In this document: positions 34,935 through 44,856 of the stretch, one piece after another
How the letters are laid out: the number at the start of each line of letters is the position of its first letter
Position numbering within the stretch: position 1 is the first letter of the stretch
NCBI RefSeq assembly: GCF_900660705.1
Contig: NZ_LR215043.1
Location: 434,001-498,000 of the forward strand
Length of the DNA: 64,000 bases
Source of the DNA: Mycoplasmopsis columbinasalis
GTDB lineage: Bacteria > Bacillota_I > Bacilli_A > Mycoplasmatales > Metamycoplasmataceae
Direction of reading: 5' to 3'
Made by a program: the position numbers and the translations under genes
Notes under the pieces: generated by a model
The model's input: only the letters and a program-made list of their open reading frames with translations
What the model was told of the DNA's origin: nothing
Database searches by the model: none

Positions 34935-35873
34935 CTATTTTTGCACATCTTTTAGTTTTTCGTATAAGCATCTTGCGATCATTGCACCATTATCAGTTGC
35001 ATATTTAAGATTGGGAATAGTCGCCTTGTCTGAAAGTTTAAGAAATTCTTGTCTAAGCAATGAATTCGCACTAACACCACCAGCTAACATTAATGATTCA
35101 AATTCGTACTTTTGTATTGCTTTTTTTACTTTAGAAATTAGATATTCAACAACTAAATGTTGAAAAGAACAAACCAGTGCAACTTCATCTAATTTTTGCC
35201 CACGATCAATAGAATTACGATACAAATTAATCACTTGCGATTTTAGTCCACTGAATGAAAAATCTAGTTCGTTTTCAGTTTTAGGTGATGTTAATTTTAT
35301 AAATTCTCCGCGATATGTCTTGTAAAGCTTGTCAATAGTAGGGCCGCCTGGAAAACCAAGTCCGAGTCTCACACTCACTTTGTCGTAAGCTTCACCTACT
35401 GCGTCGTCTTGTGTTTGGCCAATAATTTCAAAACTTGTTGGATTTTTAATGTACATTAATTGAGTGTGTCCGCCTGAAACTAACAAACACAAAGCGGGGT
35501 ATTTAACTTCTTCTTCATTAATAACAGTTGAATAAAAATGACCTTCCAAATGATCGATTGGATAAATTGGTTTGTTTAAAGCTAAACTCAATGCGTTCGC
35601 GAACAAATAACCAATTTGCAAAGTGCCAATTAAACCCGGTTTTTCAGTGTAAGCAATCACGTCAATTTCATTCAAATTCCACTTTTTAATAAGCATTTCT
35701 AGAATTACCTGAATATTTTTCACATGCGTGCGAGAAGATAATTCTGGAATGGTGCCACCAAATTCTTTAAAAATATCAATTTGTGAAATTGTAATAAGAT
35801 CAACAACTTTAGAATTTTCTAAAATTGCAATTGATGTGTCATCGTGACTAGTTTCGATTCCTAAGATTTTCAT
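34935..35873 (-). CDS. tsaD: tRNA threonylcarbamoyladenosine synthase subunit TsaD
   Basis: 312 residues with the ASKHA start GIETSHDDTS, the metal site HLEGH, SGGHTQL, and ATDNGAMIA. With TsaB, TsaC and TsaE it forms t6A37 in ANN-decoding tRNAs. It overlaps the preceding membrane-protein gene by 26 bp. Slightly shorter than usual at the C-terminus. Confidence 0.95.
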   Translation of the reverse strand: MKILGIETSHDDTSIAILENSKVVDLITISQIDIFKEFGGTIPELSSRTHVKNIQVILEMLIKKWNLNEIDVIAYTEKPGLIGTLQIGYLFANALSLALNKPIYPIDHLEGHFYSTVINEEEVKYPALCLLVSGGHTQLMYIKNPTSFEIIGQTQDDAVGEAYDKVSVRLGLGFPGGPTIDKLYKTYRGEFIKLTSPKTENELDFSFSGLKSQVINLYRNSIDRGQKLDEVALVCSFQHLVVEYLISKVKKAIQKYEFESLMLAGGVSANSLLRQEFLKLSDKATIPNLKYATDNGAMIARCLYEKLKDVQK

Positions 35874-36570
35874 AAGTTTCCAAATAGTTTTTATTATTCA
35901 TTTGATTTATTTTGTTGTTTTGTTCTTCTGCGTGAATTTCATCAGCTGTTTTTAATTCAACTGCATTTTCAACCGAAAGTTGAGAATCTTCTGGATTTGC
36001 ATTTTTTTCGGTTTTGATAAAACTAAAAGCGTTTTGTTGAGATACTTCTGGATTATCCTTTTTCTCTTCAATATAGTCTTGAATGCTTTTTTCAACCGGC
36101 GCATTTTTTTCTAGTTCGTGTTGTTGAAAATACAATTCATCAATTTTTGGTTCTTCAAGCAAGTCAAGATATCTAGTTGGATATTTTCTAAAAGTAGAAA
36201 TAACCCAATACTTAATGTTTTTTTTATTTTTCGATTCTCTTTGTTCGTTGTCGATTGTTCTAGAAGCAATTCAAACTAAGATGCTTGAAACAAAGAAATT
36301 TAACATTAGAAGTCCCGCTAAAATTGAAAAAGCTAAAATAAAAATAAGTAAACCAACATCACTTCTGTTTTGTATATCATCCTTTGATAAAGCTATAATC
36401 GAGACAACAGCAGCGCCAATACAGATAAAAGTTCCTAGAAAAAATGTTTGCACCCAAGAGTTAAAACGACCCCTAAAAAAGTCCGGGTTAGTTTTTAAAA
36501 CTTTGAACCAACCATCAGTAATTTGGTTCTTTGTATATTTTTGTTTCGGTTTATTTTGTTGTTTAGTCAT
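35848..36570 (-). CDS. Two-helix membrane protein, unknown function
   Basis: 240 residues through one TGA-Trp (ILVWIAS). A basic N-terminus (TKQQNKPKQKYTK) leads to two hydrophobic helices near residues 42-62 and 73-100. The C-terminal 120 residues are acidic and Gln/Asn/Glu-rich, probably disordered. I recognise no family. It starts within the end of rbgA and overlaps tsaD. Confidence 0.7.
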
Positions 36571-37423
36571 AAGTAACTCCTTTTAAGTTTTTAACTCAAT
36601 TAATAAAGTGAACGTAAATTTTATTAAAGTCTGGTTTGTTGTTAATTTTAAAATTTTTGTTAACTGCCATATTTGCAAACACATTATAAGCAACTGTATC
36701 AGTAAATTCTTGACTTAACATTTCTGTTAAATCAACATTGAATTCTTTTTCAATTTTTTCTGGGTAATATTCAGCAAGTGTTTTGAGATATTGGTTAGCC
36801 AAAAATCTAAGTGGAAAAATTGTGGTTTCAATAGATCCAACCATAGCAAGTTTGACGGCAGCTTTTTGATCTGTAAGTTTCGGAAGTAAAATGCCAGGAG
36901 TATCCATAAAATAAATGTTATCAACCGCTACTCATTTTTTAGCCCGTGTAATTCCAGGCATATTAGCTACTTTTAATGATTGTTTTTGAGAAATCAAATT
37001 AATTAAAGAACTTTTGCCAGCATTTGGAACACCAACAACAAAAACTTTGATTTTTGAAATTAAAAAACCTTTTTGTTTATCTCTTTCAACTTTTTCTCTA
37101 GTACATTTTTTAATGGCTTTAATAATTTGATCTCTCGAAGATTTTTTTCGCAAATCAAGTCAAAGCACTTGTTCATTTCCGAATCTTTTTTGAATCAAGT
37201 TTTTCTTGTTGTCATCCATTAAATCACTTTTTGTAATGACAAAGAGACGAGGTTTTTGAGGAGCTATTGCATCGAAATCTTCGTTGTATGAACTAATTGG
37301 GCATCTGGCGTCCAAAACCATAATAAAAACATCAGCTAAACTTGCGTTTTCCTTGATTTCGCGCATTCCTTTCGTCATATGACCAGGATATCAATTGATT
37401 AATGTTTGTTCAGTATTATTCAT
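36563..37423 (-). CDS. rbgA: Ribosome biogenesis GTPase RbgA/YlqF
   Basis: 286 residues read through five TGA-Trp. Circularly permuted G motifs: G4 (TKSD) comes before G1 (GVPNAGKSSLINL) and G3 (DTPGI). The family start INWYPGHMTKGMR is present. It acts late in 50S assembly. The start ATG 37423 overlaps the end of the DivIVA-like gene by 8 bp. Confidence 0.92.
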
Positions 37424-37661
37424 GACAACCTAATTTAATTTTCAATTCTAAAATTTCTTTTTCTAGTTGACCAATAATTTTATTTTTATTGGCTATTTGC
37501 GAATTCAACAGTTCAATTTGTTTTTGTTCGTTTGCTTTTTGGTTTTCAAAATCCACAACTAATTCTTCTAAAAAATTATCTACTTCAAAGGTAATATAGC
37601 CATTTAATTCACGATGAAATTTTTTTGTTTTTATTTTTTCAACTACAGATATTTCGTTCAT
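37416..37661 (-). CDS. DivIVA-domain-like coiled-coil protein
   Basis: 81 residues. The N-terminal KTKKFHRELNGYITFEVDNFLEEL resembles the DivIVA/GpsB lipid-binding start (KxFxRxxxGYxxxEVDxFL). The rest is coiled coil. It may mark curved membrane or the division site, but this is inferred from similarity only. Confidence 0.7.
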   Translation of the reverse strand: MNEISVVEKIKTKKFHRELNGYITFEVDNFLEELVVDFENQKANEQKQIELLNSQIANKNKIIGQLEKEILELKIKLGCHE

Positions 37662-37663
37662 TG

Positions 37664-38383
37664 CTACCTCTTTTTGTAAAACTCGTTAAGAATAATACCA
37701 CTAGCTACTGCCACATTAAGACTCTCGAAATTTATAGGGATATAAATTTTGTAATCAGCTAATTCTAATAATTTTGGTTCCACTCCCTTGCCTTCGTTTC
37801 CCAAAACTACAACCAATTTTTGGAAATTTGTTGGAACCTGATCATAATGTTGAGAATCTTTATCCAAACTAGTAATGTAAATTTTGTACCCTAAATCTTT
37901 CAATTTTTTTAATTCCGCATATGAATCAAAACTCTTTTTATGTTTAACTGAAAAAATTGCTCCTTGAGTTGACCTAATCACTTTGCTGTTAAAAACATTG
38001 ACGTTGGTAATGATTGAATCGAAATTAAATGCTTTTAATGTTCTAATAATTGTGCCTACGTTGCCGGGATCTTGTACATTATCAAGAAAAACAATTTTAT
38101 TGTCCAAATCTTCAACAGTTGGTTTTTGACAAAGCGCAAAAACTCCGTCAGTATTAACTATTTCAGAAAGACGTTTTGCAATGTTTGAACCTATAATATA
38201 GTTTTGTTTGTTAAATTCAGTTTCATAAGTGGCGAAAATTTCTTTTACTAAATTAGCCTTTTCAGCTTCTTTAACTAAGTGACGAGTTTCAACTAAAAAA
38301 TAAGGGGATTTTGGATCGTTTTTAAGTTTGATTAAATTTTTTATTTTTTGGTTAGCAACACTAGTAATTATTTCTTTTGCCAT
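37664..38383 (-). CDS. SpoU/TrmH-family rRNA methyltransferase
   Basis: 239 residues with the SPOUT knot: FLDNVQDPGNVGTIIRT (motif 1), VVVLGNEGKGV (motif 2) and IPINFESLNVAVASGIIL (motif 3). The N-terminal region resembles the RNA-binding domain of RlmB/TsnR-like enzymes. It 2'-O-methylates RNA; the target is uncertain. Confidence 0.88.
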   Translation of the reverse strand: MAKEIITSVANQKIKNLIKLKNDPKSPYFLVETRHLVKEAEKANLVKEIFATYETEFNKQNYIIGSNIAKRLSEIVNTDGVFALCQKPTVEDLDNKIVFLDNVQDPGNVGTIIRTLKAFNFDSIITNVNVFNSKVIRSTQGAIFSVKHKKSFDSYAELKKLKDLGYKIYITSLDKDSQHYDQVPTNFQKLVVVLGNEGKGVEPKLLELADYKIYIPINFESLNVAVASGIILNEFYKKR

Positions 38384-38386
38384 TTT

Positions 38387-38929
38387 TTAATTTTTCTTTT
38401 CTTTGTTTTCGAGCAAGAAATATTTTCCCTTTTCAGTTTCAAAACAATTCAAATCTTTAAATTTTAATTGCCTCATTACTTCAAAACCCACAATTACCAC
38501 TGAATTTGCAAGATTAATTGAACGCATAGCTGAAACCATTGGTATTCTTAAACAATGGTCAATGTCATTCATTAAAATGTTTTTATCAATGCCAGTAGAT
38601 TCTTTGCCGAACATAATTCAAATCTCTTTATCTTTAGCATAACTTTTTTTAAAAACATTGTCGTCAGTATAACTTTTCAACCCATAACGAGTTAAGTACC
38701 AAATTGTTTTGTCTTTGTAAAGTTTATGAAAATCTGCATAAGAATTATGAATTTCGTGCGGGATATCACTAAGCAAACGACCAGCTGCAGCTCTTGAAAG
38801 ATACTTAGGATCTAAGTCAAACCCAATGGGTTTGATGATGTGTAATTTTGCACCAAGAGCAAAACACGTGCGAATGATGTTCGCTGTGTTGGGCGGAATT
38901 TCAGGTTCAAACAAAACAATATTGAGCAT
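38387..38929 (-). CDS. trmL: tRNA (cytidine(34)-2'-O)-methyltransferase
   Basis: 180 residues, single-domain SPOUT protein with [15 protein letters not shown], the Trp of [12 protein letters not shown] encoded by TGA, and [16 protein letters not shown]. It modifies the wobble base of certain tRNA-Leu. It ends 3 nt before the next SpoU gene. Confidence 0.9.
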
Positions 38930-39090
38930 TTTTTACCTTTCTCTGTTACGTATATATCTATTTTTTAGCTATTATTGCAAAATGATGTTTTATAAATCAT
39001 CAGTAGCTATTAAATAAATGCAATTATATTGTATAATAAGCCAACTTATGGCAATTATCGATTGGCACGCTAAAGGTATAAAGGAGTTAC

Positions 39091-39354
39091 ATGAGAACCA
39101 TTCTTGACATAGCGCTTGATTATATGTTAGCTAGTTATTCATCTGGCAAATATGCTGATTTTACTGATATTTTTGCTTTTGTGGAAAATGAGCTCGGATC
39201 AAAATGAAGAGAAGAAGCTGAAGAAAAAAATGTTTCTTATGAAACTATTTCAGAAGCAAAAATTGGTGAGTTATACCGTTTATTAACAGTTGATTCTCGT
39301 TTCTTAAAAGGCGAAAGCAATGCTTGAACAATTAGACCAGGTTATAAAAAATAG
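39091..39354 (+). CDS. rpoE: DNA-directed RNA polymerase delta subunit (short form)
   Basis: 87 residues with the N-terminal HARE-type fold of delta (TDIFAFVENELG, IGELYRLLTVDSRFL) and lacking the acidic C-terminal tail. Two TGA-Trp. AAGGAG lies 5 nt before the ATG, with TATAAT about 70 nt upstream. The terminal tail is often lost in mycoplasmas. Confidence 0.85.
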
Positions 39355-39396
39355 AGTGTGCAAATAAGCACATTTTATTTTGTTTAAAGGACTTTT

Positions 39397-39837
39397 ATGA
39401 AAATTATTATCGATAATCGACGTGGATTACACGGATATGAAATTTTAGACAAACACGAATGTGGTCTTGTCTTGCAAGGGTGAGAAGTTAAGTCTGCGCG
39501 AGCTAAAACAGTTAATTTGACTAATTCATATTGCTTTTTTCGCAGAGGCGAATTTTTTCTTTACAATGCTTCATTTAAAAGTTGGATGCTCCAAAAAAAC
39601 GACGAGACACGCGAACGCAAATTGCTAATGCATAAAAATGAAATTATCAGATTGCAAAACAAGTTGGAAAAAGTGGGGAATGGTACTATTTTACCAACAA
39701 AAATCTACTTTAATGAACAAGGCAGAGTTAAAATTGAAGTAGCCTTAGTTGTGAGTCTTAGAAAAGAAGATCGACGACAAGCAATAAAGGAAAAAGACGC
39801 TCAAAAATATATAAAAAAGATTGAAGTTTTATATTAA
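39397..39837 (+). CDS. smpB: SsrA-binding protein SmpB
   Basis: 146 residues. It has the SmpB beta-barrel pattern (GLVLQGWEVKSARAKTVNL, one TGA-Trp), ERKLLMHKNEI and a basic tail. It brings tmRNA to stalled ribosomes. No tmRNA gene was seen in this window. Confidence 0.93.
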
Positions 39838-39873
39838 ATAAGCGTCTGTTAAATTAATAAACAAAGGAGTTTA

Positions 39874-41349
39874 ATGGCTATAGCATTAATTATTTTTTCA
39901 ATTTTATGTGTTTTAATTTCGATTATAACTCTTGCTTTGGTGATTGTTTTTTCGAAGAAAGAAGCAAAAATTGATGACAATAAGTTAAAAAATTTGCTTG
40001 AATTAATCTTAGCGAACAAAAAAACAGATTTTGCTTCTGAGTTAGTTACTAAAAACGCTGATTTTGAAAAACACTTAACTTCTAATTTGGAAGAACACAT
40101 AAAAGTTTACGCCGGCGATGTTGAAACAACGTTGCAAAAGCATTTGTTCGGAGAAGAAAAAACTTCGTTCTTATCTGTTTTGAAAAGGGATTTCGACATA
40201 TTAAAAAAATCTATCGAAGACGAAAAAAATAAAGTAAACGCTGAACTTAATACTTTAAAAACGGAGCAAACAGCTTTTCTAAATAATTTTCACTTAAAGA
40301 GAACGCAAGATAATAATCAGTTAACTAGTTTAGTTACAACTAAAATGACTGAAATCCAACAAAATACAACTGATAAACTCAAAGAAATTGAACTTTATGT
40401 AAAAAGTAAATTGCAACAAGAATTATCTACTGCGATCAAAACAGAATTTCAAAATGCAAAGGATGCAGTTGAAAGATTGCAACAAAATGTTCAAGTTATT
40501 CAAGATGTTAACCAACACATTTTGCAGTTACATTCAATTTTTTCAAACAACAAAAAAATTGGGTTGGCTGGTGAATTCATTTTAGAGGATATGCTAGCTG
40601 ATCGTTATGGTAACAAAGAGGTTGATGGTTTATTAAAATTCCAACACACCATCAAAGACGACAAAATTGTTGATGCTACAATTAAACTTTATACAAACAA
40701 TAGTCAAAATAAATTCATTTACTTACCAATTGATTCAAAATTCCCATATACAACATTTAATAATTATTTAGTTGAAGAAAAAGATAAAAGCAAAGCTGAA
40801 GAAGCACTTTTACTTTCAATTCGTAAAAAATTCGAAGAAGCGGCAAGTTATGTAATTGATGGTGTGACTACTTCACATGTGTTGATGTTTCTGCCAAGTG
40901 AAACTCTTTACTATTTCTTAATTACTCATAAAAAGTTTCTTGATTTGAAAAAAGAATTTCCAAATGTTATTCCAGTAAGTCCTTCAACTATCATTTGCTT
41001 TATTGATATGTATCGTGCAATGAACCAATATAGTGCTTTAACTCAAAATCTTAATGTCTTATTTGGTTCATTAAAAAAACTTATGTCGCACGTTGCTGCT
41101 ATTTCAACAGGTCTTACAGATAGCCGTAAAAAACAAATTGATTCTTATAATGCGCTTGTAAAAGTGGCAAAAGAATTTACCAACGCCACTGTTGGCATCG
41201 AGAACTTCTTAAATACAACAGGATTTAGTGCTGACTCATTAGAACCGTTGGAAGCGGCCCAAAAAATTTTCAACGACGAATATAAAAACAAAGCGATTGA
41301 AGCATCATTCGAAAGTGGTGAGGCAATTTCAAGAACATATAAAAAATAA
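39874..41349 (+). CDS. rmuC: DNA recombination protein RmuC
   Basis: 491 residues: an N-terminal membrane helix (residues 2-25), a long coiled coil to about residue 225, then the RmuC nuclease-like domain (KKIGLAGEFILEDMLADR, LPIDSKFPY, VSPSTIICFI). The family limits recombination at inverted repeats; its biochemical role is not settled. AAAGGAG precedes the ATG. Confidence 0.9.
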   Translation: MAIALIIFSILCVLISIITLALVIVFSKKEAKIDDNKLKNLLELILANKKTDFASELVTKNADFEKHLTSNLEEHIKVYAGDVETTLQKHLFGEEKTSFLSVLKRDFDILKKSIEDEKNKVNAELNTLKTEQTAFLNNFHLKRTQDNNQLTSLVTTKMTEIQQNTTDKLKEIELYVKSKLQQELSTAIKTEFQNAKDAVERLQQNVQVIQDVNQHILQLHSIFSNNKKIGLAGEFILEDMLADRYGNKEVDGLLKFQHTIKDDKIVDATIKLYTNNSQNKFIYLPIDSKFPYTTFNNYLVEEKDKSKAEEALLLSIRKKFEEAASYVIDGVTTSHVLMFLPSETLYYFLITHKKFLDLKKEFPNVIPVSPSTIICFIDMYRAMNQYSALTQNLNVLFGSLKKLMSHVAAISTGLTDSRKKQIDSYNALVKVAKEFTNATVGIENFLNTTGFSADSLEPLEAAQKIFNDEYKNKAIEASFESGEAISRTYKK

Positions 41350-41381
41350 AAAAAAGTTCCGCATATGCGGAACTTTTTTTA
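41350..41381 (+). terminator. Bidirectional terminator between rmuC and frr
   Basis: Perfect palindromic stem AAAGTTCCGCAT/ATGCGGAACTTT with A and T runs. Confidence 0.92.
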
Positions 41382-41930
41382 AACTGTAAGAAGCTCTTTT
41401 TCTTTAGCTTTTGTCATTGTCTCAATGTGAGCAATTTTTAAATCTGTTTGCTTTTGAATTTCATCAAGATATTTTTTTTGTTCGTCTTCAGTTAATTCTT
41501 CATCAGCTTTGATTTGCTTGTTAATATTTTGCCGTACGTTTCTGACACCAATTTTTGCTTGTTCTGTATATTTACTCAAACTTTTAACTAATTCTTTACG
41601 ACGATCAGAAGTTAAAGCAGGGAAAGTTAAACGGACTTGGTTACCTTCGTCAGCAACTCCAACGTTTAAGTTATCAGCTAAAATTGCTTTTACTAACTCT
41701 TTGGTCACACTAGCATCAAAAGGTTTAACTAAAAGCTGTTGAGGTTCCGGCACACTAATGTTTGCTAATTCTTCAATTGGAGTTGGTGTGTCATAGTAAA
41801 GAACTTTAATACCTTTGATAAGTTGAGGGTTAGCTCTACCTGTTGAAATTTTTGAAAGCTCAAATGCGTAATGATTAGCCGCCTTATCTGCTTCAGTTCT
41901 GAATTCTTCTAAATAAAGTTCTAATTCCAT
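41379..41930 (-). CDS. frr: Ribosome recycling factor
   Basis: 183 residues with SKISTGRANPQLIKGIKVLYY, NISVPEPQQL and RRKELVK, typical of RRF. It splits post-termination ribosomes with EF-G. Its ATG overlaps the pyrH stop (TAATG). Confidence 0.95.
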   Translation of the reverse strand: MELELYLEEFRTEADKAANHYAFELSKISTGRANPQLIKGIKVLYYDTPTPIEELANISVPEPQQLLVKPFDASVTKELVKAILADNLNVGVADEGNQVRLTFPALTSDRRKELVKSLSKYTEQAKIGVRNVRQNINKQIKADEELTEDEQKKYLDEIQKQTDLKIAHIETMTKAKEKELLTV

Positions 41931-42646
41931 TAATTTGTTACCTCCGTATGATTAATGTCTCCATTTAACGCGCGAATAATGGCGTCTTTTTCTAAGATGT
42001 TAAAAACAACTAAATCAATGTTGTGATCTCTTGCCATGCTGGTTGCGGTTAAATCCATCACCTGCAATTTTTGGTCAAGTATTTCGTCGTAAGTAATTTT
42101 TTTGAAATGTTTTGCGTCTGGATTAGCTTTAGGATCTTTGTCGTAAATACCTTCAACTCCATTTTTGCCCATCAAGATGGCTTCAGCTCCGATTTCAGTA
42201 GCAAATAAGGTTGCAGCAGTATCCGTGGTAAAAATTGGACGACCTGTACCACCGACAAAAATAACAATTTCGCCTTCTTCAAGGTATTTAAGTGTTTTTT
42301 CATTAATGTAGTTTTCCGCCACTTTTTGGTCAATGTTAATTGACGATTGCACTCTGGCTTTTAAACCAACTTTTTCGAATCCGCTTTTGAGTGCAAGTCC
42401 ATTCATTATTGTGGCTAACATTCCGATGTAATCAGCTCTGTTCCGAGGAATACCATTTTTTTCAGCACTAGCGCCACGTCAGAAATTGCCACCGCCGATT
42501 ACAACGCTAATTTGGATGCCTTGTTGGTGAATTTTTTTAAGTTGTAAAGCAATATTTTCGACAATATTGTAGTCAATTGCTAATCTACGTTCCTTGTTTG
42601 CTAAGCCCTCACCAGATAGCTTAATCAAGATTCTTTTATATTTCAC
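41930..42646 (-). CDS. pyrH: UMP kinase (GTG start)
   Basis: 238 residues beginning (GTG) KYKRILIKLSGEGL, with GGGNFWRGA (TGA-Trp), VGGTGRPIFTTDTAA and DLTATSMA, characteristic of bacterial UMP kinase. It makes UDP from UMP. I chose GTG at 42646 because GATGAGG lies 5 nt upstream and no ATG exists upstream of the conserved start. Confidence 0.93.
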
Positions 42647-43001
42647 AAAAACCTCATCACATTTCTTAATAAAAATTTTAATTATTTATATATTACTTTA
42701 AAATTTAAAATTTAAAAGAATAAGACAGAAAAAGTGCGCAATTTTTAGAAAAATATTTTTTTGTATATGCCTATAATATAGTATGTTATGAGAAATGATT
42801 AAAAAATAAAGGTGTATTTTTGAAGTAAAAAAAGAAACCGAAAATCAAAGCCCGATTTAGTTTTTAATTTTTCTAATTTCGCTTTTATAAGTAACTCGCT
42901 GTTATAGAAAAAAATGCTTAATTAAATATCAAAACTGATTGCAAAAATATTTTTTAAATTTTCTATCAAAAAAATATTCTGTATTATAATATGTAAGTCT
43001 T
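42647..43001 (+). other. Non-coding interval between pyrH and tRNA-Thr
   Basis: No ORF of note. It should hold the pyrH promoter (minus) near 42660-42700. On the plus strand TATAAT occurs at 42772-42777 and 42985-42990, the latter 12 nt before tRNA-Thr. After the first box, AAATC/GATTT with T-rich tail near 42844-42880 could end a small RNA of about 90 nt; weak evidence. Confidence 0.4.
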
Positions 43002-43077
<76 letters not shown>

Positions 43078-43131
43078 TATGCTTAGCTTAGTAGCTTTTA
43101 TAAGGTGCAATTCCTTAAATGAGCATATTAT

Positions 43132-43213
43132 GCGCGAGTGGTGAAATGGCAGACACGCTAGATTTAGGCTCTAGTGCTTCGGCGTGAGGGTTCAAGTCCC
43201 TCCTTGCGCACCA
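43132..43213 (+). tRNA. tRNA-Leu (TAG)
   Basis: Acceptor GCGCGAG/CTTGCGC with one G-T pair, anticodon TAG, short type II variable arm, encoded CCA. It follows tRNA-Thr by 54 nt; the spacer has an ATATGCT/AGCATAT pairing that may help processing. Confidence 0.93.
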
Positions 43214-43235
43214 TATCACAGAAATCGTGTTCACA

Positions 43236-43266
43236 AATGACTTCCTTATGGAGGTCATTTTTATTT
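43236..43266 (+). terminator. Terminator after tRNA-Leu
   Basis: AAATGACTTCC/GGAGGTCATTT stem (one T-G pair) with TTAT loop and T-rich tail. Confidence 0.8.
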
Positions 43267-43306
43267 ATTTTAGAAGATATAATAAAACCAATTAAAGAAG
43301 GAAAAA

Positions 43307-44719
43307 ATGGAACAAAGAAAAAAGCTAAGTGTACAACTATGTTTTGACTTTAGTGGTGTGTTCTCATATTATTTTTGAAAAGCAGGAATGAAGATTGTAG
43401 GAATAAAAAACTGCTTTTTTGCTCAAAATGAAAATGACGAAAATTTTTGAGATATTGTAAAAATCTTTCAACAAAAAGCAAACCTCAATCTTAATAATTT
43501 CAAAGCGTTAGAGAATTTGGAACTACCTGAAATCAAGAGTTTGAATGTGGATATTTTGTTTTATTCAAATCTTGCTTTTAATTTGCAAAATAATAAATTA
43601 CTCGAACATATAAACAAAAGTAAGTGTAAAGCACTTTATCTAGATTTATGGTTTAGTACCGAAAATGAGTTTGAATTAAAATACAAAGAAAAGTTTGAGA
43701 ATTTAATTACTGGTTTAAAACATCTAGGATATTTTCCAAATGTTTACACTTATGACCCGGCAAAATTTGGCTATGCAGTAACTAGATATTCGAAAACAAT
43801 AATAGCTTTTGCTCAAGAATCAAGTTCCAAGCAGTTTGCCGAAATTTTTGCTGAATTTTCAAGTCTGAAAAGAACCGAAAACAAAATAGTTGAAGATATT
43901 CTGGAAGAAAAATCAAGGATTTTTGTTAAATCAGCAATCATTCAAAAAATGCAGCCAAACTATTTTCGAGGACTCTTGCAAAAAAGACCAACATCTACTC
44001 TATCTATTGCCACATTAATTAACAGAGACTATATTTGAAAACCGCTTATCAACAATTTTGTTTTAAAAAACAAAGAAATTAAATTGCACAGTAAAGAAAG
44101 ATGCGATTGTTTAGATGCAGGACTAGATTCATTTTTAAAGCTTTTAAGTGACAAGCTTAGTGATCAAAGCATTTTAGCTAAAAAGTGATGCATAAAACCA
44201 AAAGATAATGTTTTTGAAGAAAAAAAATTAAATTCAGTAACTTTTCGCCATTGTTTTGAGTCTTTCGACGAAAACAATGTCAGTGAAGAAGTACTAAAAT
44301 TAATTGAAACAAAATTGTTTAATACATCACCGGTTGCGCCAGCGTTATTCCCTATTTTTATGGAAAACAATTTTTCAGTAACAGAGGACGAGTTATTAAG
44401 TTTACACATTGATTTATTGTCTGGAATTACTGTCTTTGGTCAAAAAGGTAAAGTTTTTGCTCCTTATGGGTCACGTTTTGCAGCTAGTAAAAATCCTTTT
44501 GGTTTGAGAAGTTCTTATTACACAAGAAATGGGATATATTGAATTAACAACACTTTAAGAGTTTTAACACCAAACGAAATTTTTAAAGCTTACGAATTGC
44601 CAACCAAACCTGAGGTTTCATTACTTGATTTTTCGTTTGCAAATGAATTTGTTAGTTTTGTTCAAATACCGCCATTTATTGAATATTTCATCGAAAGATT
44701 AATTAACGTTTTAGACTAA
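43307..44719 (+). CDS. Degenerate cytosine-C5 DNA methyltransferase-like protein
   Basis: 470 residues. The order of segments follows m5C methyltransferases: CFDFSGVFSYYFWKAG (motif I, DxFSG kept), VDILFYSNLAF where motif IV should read GGPPCQ, KCKALYLDLW where motif VI should read ENV, LKHLGYFPNVYTYDPAKFGYAVTRYSKTIIAF (motifs VII-VIII), and LRVLTPNEIF (motif IX, RxLTxxE). The catalytic Cys and the ENV Glu are absent, so methylation is not expected. A motif X-like reading lies in frame after the stop. It opens a DNA-modification island. A relic or a DNA-binding derivative is possible. Confidence 0.65.
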
Positions 44720-44827
44720 TGATTCTGACGGTCTAACTACAATTCGGTTGTAACTGAGGTATTGCAATCTATTGGATCCAAAATTGAAAAAGCAATGGTC
44801 TACATAGAAACAGTGAAAATAAAAAAA
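44720..44827 (+). pseudogene. In-frame remnant after the m5C-like gene (motif X-like)
   Basis: Directly after TAA 44717-44719 the same frame stays open and reads YNSVVTEVLQSIGSKIEKA. This resembles motif X of m5C methyltransferases (NSxxxxVLxxIxxxI). It suggests that a nonsense mutation removed the original C-terminus. Confidence 0.5.
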
Positions 44828-44850
44828 CCAAGTTTACCTTGGTTGTTAAT
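44821..44850 (-). terminator. Terminator after res
   Basis: ACCAAG/CTTGGT stem with T7 on the minus strand, 7 nt beyond the res stop. Confidence 0.75.
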
Positions 44851-44856
44851 TGAGGT

